Assembly: GCF_026151205.1 (NCBI RefSeq)
Contig: NC_087077.1
Coordinates: 20,299,198 to 20,363,197 of the forward strand
Length of the DNA stretch: 64,000 bases
From: Bolinopsis microptera
Taxonomy: Eukaryota; Ctenophora; Tentaculata; Lobata; Bolinopsidae
Direction of reading: 5' to 3'
Shown here: positions 57,885 to 64,000 of the stretch, one piece after another
Layout of the letters: every line of letters begins with the position of its first letter
Numbering within the stretch: the stretch's first letter is position 1
The notes under the pieces: generated by a model
Seen by the model: only the letters and a program-made list of their open reading frames with translations
Database searches by the model: none
Told to the model about the DNA's origin: nothing
Program-made: the position numbers and the translations under genes

Positions 57885-57917
57885 AGCATGTATGTATGTA
57901 TGTATGTATGTATGTCA
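57885..57917 (+). repeat. (TATG)n tail at the LINE 3' end
   Basis: About eight tetranucleotide units right after the ORF; the probable 3' tail of the LINE. Confidence 0.85.
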
Positions 57918-59085
57918 ACGACATCTTTGACAACCAACATATCTCCACTATTGTCAACTTCGCAAAACATTTCACTTGCCACTTCATCTCCACATAGATA
58001 ACCCCGGAAATCTTATACAGGGTTGTGATACCCCAAAGGCAGGCAGAGAATTCTCATTTTATCCTCTCGTGGGCCATTTAGGTACAGCCTCGTCCTTTCT
58101 TTCTCGAAACATATATCCTACTATTATATACTTCATTATAGTATTAAGATAAAGCAAATGTGAATATATTACTACGAAATAGATTTATACAAAACTGTCC
58201 ATGATATTTACTAACCGTGTTAATGGTTTTAGATTTTGTATGTTGTAAGTATTTTAATGTGAAGCGTTTACTCTTCCCCCTCAGCAAGACAGTTAGATTA
58301 ATGATAATAATTGCCAAATGACGTAGTAGACATAAATGTTCTATGTTGTAGAGCGATTTCAGGAGTAGTGGTCCACAGGGGTCCGAAAAAGCCGTACAGG
58401 CACTTGGGTCCTTATCCTTGTCACTAGTCTCAATTGGATTCAGTTTACACAAAACATGAACATTTACAACTTAGACGTACATGACATTGATACGATATTT
58501 ATTAGATAGCAAAAAGTATAAAATAATACAATTGATGCGTGTAGGGGCTGGAGTACGCTTTGTTTATAGATTAATGAAATGTTGCATTGTCAATATTTAA
58601 AGTTGACGATGTATTATGATCTATTACTAAATTTTATAAAGCCGGCTTTGGACTTAGGTAAAATTACAATTAAAAAAAAAAACCACGGATAGCTTTAAAT
58701 TTACGTTGTCGTATTCAAACTATAAACAAGTTAATCCTGTTTTCAAGAATGCGCGGCTTTGGCGGCCAGTTACTTACTTTGGTTACTTTGGTTGTGTTTA
58801 TCCAGTTAATATTGACTTCTACATAAAATTGAATTTTAAATAGAAATGTGAATATATTTGATATTAAAATTTAAAACTTTCAAAAGGGAGGCTTATAAAT
58901 ATTATTATATTATGATTGTAAAATAAAGGATAAAATTTAAAATTTGTTTCAAAAAAAAATTCTGAAAAAAATAATTATTTTCACGGGACTACCGTTTTTT
59001 CTGCGAAAAAGTAAACATTTCTGGAAAATAGTTACGCGCGCGCGTAACAACTTATTTTACTGCTGCGCTAACTCAGCGACTAAAC
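57918..59085. other. No gene recognised
   Basis: No convincing ORF on either strand. AT-rich with small A runs. Confidence 0.5.
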
Positions 59086-59086
59086 T

Positions 59087-59205
59087 TGACGGATGTTACT
59101 CGTCTAAATTTCTTCGAAGTAGCGCGCGCCGCTTTCTTCTCGTAATGGCCCGACGGCACGAGCTACGAAGTAGCGCGCGCCGGGCCAGATCATTAACAAT
59201 GGTCA
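59087..59205. repeat. CG-rich inverted-repeat segments with partners at 60.5 and 61.0 kb
   Basis: 59087-59141 (cttgacggatgttactcgtc ...) is the reverse complement of 60953-61006. 59142-59205, with gtagcgcgcgccgggccaga, is mirrored by 60489-60552. A split or rearranged inverted-repeat element is inferred. Confidence 0.65.
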
Positions 59206-59244
59206 ACGACTAAACACACAACGATTTTGACAATTTACAGATGA

Positions 59245-59346
59245 TTAAACGATTGTTTGTAGGTTTACAACCTACCAGGATGCGCGCCGAGTTGGACTCG
59301 TCGGTCCAATATATGGAACAGATATTTTACGAGTATCACCCGTTAA
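59245..59346. mobile_element. About 90-bp repeat with flanking ttaaacgattgt
   Basis: The segment from ttgtaggtttacaacctacc to gagtatcacccgttaa is also present reversed at 48433-48517. Here ttaaacgattgt flanks it on both sides, which looks like a target duplication. Another partial match is near 41640-41665. Confidence 0.6.
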
Positions 59347-59443
59347 TGGTTAAACGATTGTGAGTTATGACGGACTTAACTGTATGGGTCAACTACTGAA
59401 ACTGTATTGTTTACTATCTTATTCATTATATTCAATACTGGAC

Positions 59444-59568
59444 TTGATTCACGATGTCAATCCTTCGCAGCTCGGTGAGGCACAGTGGTGCATCTCGCCG
59501 ATCTACCGAAGTGGTTGCGAGAAGCATTATTTGATGCGCGCGCGACCCAGTAGTGCATCGCGCTACAA
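59444..59568 (+). mobile_element. CG-rich MITE with 9-bp target duplication, copy B
   Basis: 125-bp member, ttgattcacgatgtcaatcc to gcgctacaa, flanked by atactggac at 59435-59443 and 59569-59577. Confidence 0.92.
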
Positions 59569-60003
59569 ATACTGGACATGAGATGACGAAGTATCTTAAG
59601 CAGTACTTTATACCTCCACTTAGAACTTGATTAGTCATGAACAATAGAATCATCAAAAACCAATACAATAAAACTTCACATAGCCATGTGCCTACGCGTA
59701 CTGCGTCGCGTGACGCGCTTGTTTCCGGCGGTCGCGCGCTACTGCAAGCGAGAGGGCTCTGGTTAGAGCAACAATAAAACATCTTGATCAATAAATGCCT
59801 AGCAGCACCAGACAGCGACCGTGTACCTTTTTCGACTCCACGAAGTCCCTGATGGACTTTTGTTAATGGATGATAATTAATCACTCTACACTCGACTGTC
59901 ACGTGACTTTTTCAACCCATTCTCTAGATGGTCCTGAACGACTATTCGAAACCCTAACCCTCTTATCTGATCCCAACCCTAACCCTATCCTTAACAAAAG
60001 CAT

Positions 60004-60120
60004 TTGATTCACGATGTCAATCCTTCGCAGCTCGGTGAGGCACAGTGGTGCATCTCGCCGATCTACCGGCGAGAAGCATTATTTGATGCGCGCGCGACCC
60101 AGTAGTGCATCGCGCTACAA
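60004..60120 (+). mobile_element. CG-rich MITE with 9-bp target duplication, copy C
   Basis: 117-bp member flanked by caaaagcat at 59995-60003 and 60121-60129. Inserted into the telomere-like stretch of the large inverted repeat. Confidence 0.93.
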
Positions 60121-60357
60121 CAAAAGCATATGCTGAAACCCTAACCCTAACGAGAAATTAGACTAACTTCCTTATACGGTCATATCACGTGATCGAGACA
60201 GTTTTTCGCCTATATCTCGTCAGGGGAGAATTTTAACCCTATGTCATGGAGGGTGATTCGGAATCAGCTTCCGAAAATACATCGATTGAAGTTGGTTTCA
60301 ACTGTCGGGGGCCCTTTTAGAACAATCTCGAAGATCGACTGTAGAGTGATTTAGTAC

Positions 60358-60445
60358 TTGTAGCGCGATGCACTACTGGGTCGCGCGCGCATCAAATAAT
60401 GCTATGCAGATCGGCGAGATGCGAAGGATTGACATCGTGAATCAA
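60358..60445 (-). mobile_element. CG-rich MITE with 9-bp target duplication, copy E (internally deleted, reversed)
   Basis: 88 bp in reverse orientation, from ttgtagcgcgatgcactact to gacatcgtgaatcaa, flanked by atttagtac at 60349-60357 and 60446-60454. It lacks about 35 internal bases yet kept both ends and a perfect duplication. Confidence 0.92.
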
Positions 60446-61146
60446 ATTTAGTACGCTTGGATATATTTAGTGCATGAAATTTGAAATTGACCATTGTTAA
60501 TGTCTGGCCTGGCACGCGCTACTTTGTAGCACTTGCCATCGGGCCAAGTGCTAATCGCTCCTACTAAATCGCTCGCCCAAATTTTAAGAAAATTCTTGTG
60601 AAAAGGTCCTTTGGGTATGAAATTGATCTGAATCGATGTATTTTTGGACGCTGATTCCGAATCACCCCCATGACATAGGGTAAAAATGCGTCCCTGGAGA
60701 GTTATGGGCAAAAACCGTTTTGGTCACGTGACAGGCTAGTAAAACATGAATTCGATTGTTTAGGGCTCGGGTTACGGTTAGGGTTGTAGTAAGGGTTATG
60801 GATAGCTTTGGGGTTATGGTTAGGGTTGGGATTAGGGTTTATGTAAAGCCGTTTTGTACGGCTGCAAAACCATAAAAACCAAAGTCACGTGAAATTTTTG
60901 GGCGAGCGAATTAGTAAGAGCCAGTGCTAATATTTCTAGAAGAAAGCGGCGCGCGCTATTTCGAAGAAATTTAGACGAGCAACATCCGTCAAGCATGAAA
61001 GGAATATTATTATATTATTATATGCAATTCACGGATAATAAGCATTTCTACTTGTTCGAAAAAGTGTGCAAAGCTTTGAAGTTTTTAATAATATAACTTA
61101 CTAACGCGCGCAAAATTGCAAAACAATTAATTACCATGCATGGCAC

Positions 61147-61272
61147 TTGATTCACGATGTCAATCCTTCGCAGCTCAGCGAGGCCCAGTGGTGCATCTCG
61201 CCGATCTACCGAAGTGGTTGCGAGAAGAATTATTTGATGCGCGGCGCGGCCCAGTAGTGCATCGCGCTACAA
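61147..61272 (+). mobile_element. CG-rich MITE with 9-bp target duplication, copy D
   Basis: 126-bp member flanked by gcatggcac at 61138-61146 and 61273-61281. Confidence 0.92.
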
Positions 61273-61311
61273 GCATGGCACCGACGATGTTAATATTGTT
61301 CTTGATTTGTG

Positions 61312-61341
61312 ATTGACGATTTCAATCCTTCGCAGCTCGGC
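61312..61341 (+). mobile_element. Fragment of the CG-rich MITE
   Basis: About 30 bp matching the left end (tgattgacgatttcaatcct tcgcagctcgg), 40 bp after copy D; the rest is missing. Confidence 0.6.
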
Positions 61342-62430
61342 ACAGAGAGTCGGGACAAAAGAAAATCGCGATTATTTTGCCCAAAAATCGCGATATTTTT
61401 AACAGACTATACATTAACATAAGACTATACATAAAATTTGTCGCAAATAATTGATAATGGGGAAAAATCGCGATTCCGCGATTTCCTGTTGTCGCTGGCT
61501 CGGCATGGTGCATCTTGTTAGAATCATTAGCGGCCATCTATTTATATTAGGAAGTCCGCCAAAATCGCAGATTATCAAACCACCCCCTGTCCGAATTTTC
61601 AAAACCACCCCCTCCCCCGGATGTCCAGCTACTTTTAAGAGAACAAATAAAATTTACTCAAATTCATTTTTCATAAATAATAAAATTCAAAGAGTTAAAA
61701 TAAAATTCAAAGATTTGAAATAAATGGAACTTTTTTTGCTAAATTGCAAAAATTTTCGGACGTCCGGAGACTGGAGACGCGCGAAGGTTTCCATTGTAGG
61801 CATACAATTTAGGAGCGATTTAACAAAAGCCGCAGCCACGCACTTGTGCGTCGCAGACCACATGGCGTGGGGCAGGTGGTCCCCAGTAAATTTAATGTTT
61901 ATGCTATTTACATTTTTGGTCAATGTTATTTACATTTTTGGTCACATTTTGATGAAAATAATAGAAAACAAATAAGAGAAAAATTAAGTCCATAGAGTTG
62001 AGCAATATGACTGTTTAAAGGTTTTGAAGTGCGTTTGGGACAGTGATAATGGATAACAGTATCAAATATATCACATATTATATTATCAATTATGCTGTTG
62101 ACAAGTTGAATTTCTAATTTTCCTTTCCACACGCGGAGCACGTGGGGCAAATTAAAGAGATGGTTGTCTACAGCTATACTGTATTAATTTAGTATTTTAA
62201 TGTAAACAAATTATTGTATTAAATATCAAATTGAAAAACTGATGTAATAAACCAAACAAAGCAAGTTAAGTAAAACCGAGAATCTCAGTAACATTTAATG
62301 AGAACTACTACACACTATATAGGCTCTTACTACTTTACTAATTTAGCGCACTGTATACGAACGTTTCTGGTATTTATAAATGTCAGGTGTAAATATATTT
62401 CATAGATTATATTTATGGTAAATTATGGCC
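61342..62430. other. No gene recognised; 3' flank of ECM29
   Basis: ORFs of 60-90 aa here show no family resemblance. Confidence 0.5.
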
Positions 62431-62439
62431 TTCTTAGAT

Positions 62440-63673
62440 TCAACTGGCCACGAAATGTTTCTCAAGTAAACTCACGATTTCAATACCCTGAGATTTCAAG
62501 TTCTGGTTCCCCTCCAAACTCACCTGATCCCTAACATGCAATAACACGTTCTTAACAATCTCAGTGCCCACAACTACTCCTTCAGTTTTACAGGAGTTGA
62601 AGATAAGAGCGGTCAGTTTCAGCGCCAGGCTTCTCACAGAGGTGTGTTTAGTGTCGTCCACACATCTCAGCACACCCGGTATTGCTGCCTGGTACACACT
62701 CCTCCTCAGCTCCTCCGTGGAGTGTTCTTGGCTCGTGTCCAATGTTTGCAGCACGTGTTGAAGCGAGCACAGCATTGTTATCTGTATCTTCCACGTGCAG
62801 ATCCTCATGTTCCCAGCCAGGAACTCGCACAGCTCCACAATCTTATCGGACTTGTTTTGGCAGACCCTCCATCCCACGCCCAACAGTAACACAGCTGACT
62901 CCTGAGGAAGGCTCTGTATGGTGAAGGTCTCCGTCTTCTTCCTCTTCTCCTTCTTCTCCTCCCCCTCCTCCTCCTCATCCTCTGGGAGAGGTATCAAGTA
63001 AGCAGAGCATATTTCCCACACCTCCTTCCAACAGTCAGTCACCTCCACCCCTAACAACACGTCCCCCAGAGACCGCATCACCTGACTCACGTACTCGCTG
63101 TCCTTCTTCCTGCACTCCCTCAGGAACACTGACACCACTTTCTCTTCCTCCACCCCCAGATCCGAGACTTTGCTCCGTTTAGGGGAGGTAAGAGTCTTGG
63201 CCAGAGCAGACAAGATGGCTGATTTACCGGGGAATGTTCTGGCAGCAGTAGCAGCGAGCAGCAGGTCCACATTAGGAGGGATCTGTAGAGGAGGATAACT
63301 GGGACCCAGGACGGTAGCTACAGTTCCCAGAGTATCAGCAGCTTGTATCCTGTTAGTCCAGCTGGTGGACTGTAGTGAGAGGGAACAAAGAGAGGAGATA
63401 TCAGAGAGGTAGAGGAGGATAACAGACTGATCACTGACTCCTAGCTCCAACCAAACCATCTCCCACTGTGCTCTCTCCGTCTCCTCCTTACTGTGCTTAC
63501 CAAACAGTGTTATCGGCACTACAGCACTGTGCACTGTTCTCAAAACGTCCGGAGCAGTGTTCGTTATCTTGTTCATCACCATGGCAACCAGCTGTCTTAC
63601 AGTGTCATCTTTCTCCAGATACCAGCCACGGAGCTTATCCAATACGTTATCTACTGTACTGGGCTTAGCGTAC
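62440..63673 (-). CDS. ECM29 (proteasome adaptor and scaffold), C-terminal exon
   Basis: On the minus strand an acceptor (caaaacttcag) precedes an exon open for about 411 codons to a TGA at 62440-62442. Recognisable ECM29 C-terminal features: AKPSTVDNVLDKLRGWYLEK, APDVL, ITLFGKHSKEE, the WKxQ-type step CTWKIQITMLCSLQHVLQTL, and HTSVRSLALKLTALIF. ECM29 is a very large HEAT-repeat protein that binds and remodels the 26S proteasome and links it to motors and endosomes; this exon covers its last roughly 22%. An acidic/basic insert (PEDEEEEGEEKKEKRKK) lies near exon residue 235. Upstream exons lie beyond the right edge. The TTG at 63642 is not a start; the exon simply continues to the acceptor. 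Confidence 0.85.
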
Positions 63674-64000
63674 CTGAAGTTTTGCGGATAAAATACTCAG
63701 GAGTAACAACAACAAGTTGCAAAGCTGTGACGATATTCCAGATTAAAAGAAGATCAGAATCCCCACTTACTGAATTATATAATAAATCATAAATCAAATC
63801 AAAATATAATGACACAAACATCATCACACATCATCAAAAATATATCTACTAAAGTTTTAAAAATATCTTAAATCTATTGGCCTAAACAACCAAGATAATA
63901 TATAAACAAAAGCTCTAAGAAACAGATAGTAAACAAAGTAAACATTTCTGTCCCCTAATCTTTCTCAAACAAAAGTCATGCAATTTGCATACTTCTCCAT
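63674..64000. other. ECM29 intron (partial)
   Basis: AT-rich sequence upstream (minus strand) of the ECM29 last exon, without coding signal. Confidence 0.6.

Larger units (their letters stand above)
54430..57917 (+). mobile_element. APE-type LINE, apparently intact, with (ATGT)n tail
   Basis: An unbroken 1086-aa ORF, a 5' leader of under 200 bp after the minisatellite, a 3' UTR of only about 20 bp and a terminal (tatg)n run at 57885-57917. Ending in a short tandem repeat rather than poly(A) is typical of RTE-like and some CR1-like clades. The 5' boundary is approximate and no target duplication is clear. Confidence 0.85.
59895..60895. repeat. Diverged inverted repeat with telomere-like stretches and nested MITEs
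   Basis: The inner arms 60184-60300 and 60622-60732 are clear reverse complements (ccctatgtcatgg, gattcggaatcagc, aatacatcgatt). Outside them, ccctaaccctaa-type stretches (59950-60000, 60133-60150) face ttagggtt-type stretches (60775-60842), and both outer limits carry tcacgtga. MITE copies C and E lie inside. Confidence 0.65.

Overview
The window is animal genomic DNA. It has spliced genes with GT..AG introns, phase-matched exons, extracellular modules split by phase-1 introns, and homologues of RSF1 (chromatin) and ECM29 (proteasome adaptor). It is AT-rich and very dense in minisatellites, MITEs and retroelements (APE-type LINE, Penelope-like element, nuclease-tailed retroelement, hAT remnant). 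I would guess a marine invertebrate, possibly non-bilaterian, but nothing here fixes the species. A 100-N scaffold gap lies at 30019-30118.

Layout. 1-3640: near-perfect 60-bp satellite. 3.6-14.6 kb: no confident host gene; a 5'-truncated retroelement (6875-8329, 11-bp target duplication) and several minisatellites. 14.6-24.7 kb: a two-copy segmental duplication separated by a 185-bp tandem repeat; each copy carries a poly-C/G minisatellite, and only copy 2 has a Penelope-like insertion, so an empty and a filled site sit side by side. 25.16-26.29 kb: an intronless secreted coiled-coil gene built on seven 84-bp repeats. 27-32 kb: tandem repeats, a hAT transposase remnant, the gap, and the 3' part of the RSF1-like gene. 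32.2-34.5 kb: its N-terminal exons (minus strand). 35-44.8 kb: transposon territory, including a 4.49-kb foldback element with a perfect 8-bp target duplication. 45.2 kb: last exon of a tail-anchored membrane protein (minus). 48.2-52.3 kb: a plus-strand secreted protein with an F5/8/fucolectin-like domain and a sushi domain. 53.3-54.4 kb: 11-bp minisatellite. 54.6-57.9 kb: a LINE with an intact 1086-aa ORF. 59-61.3 kb: a nest of small inverted repeats, telomere-like stretches and MITEs. 62.4-63.7 kb: last exon of ECM29 (minus).

The host genes are unrelated single genes; they form no pathway or operon. The main story is mobile-element biology. Most striking is a compact CG-rich MITE family, five copies, each flanked by its own perfect 9-bp target duplication, one of them about 100 bp upstream of the F5/8-sushi gene's start codon.
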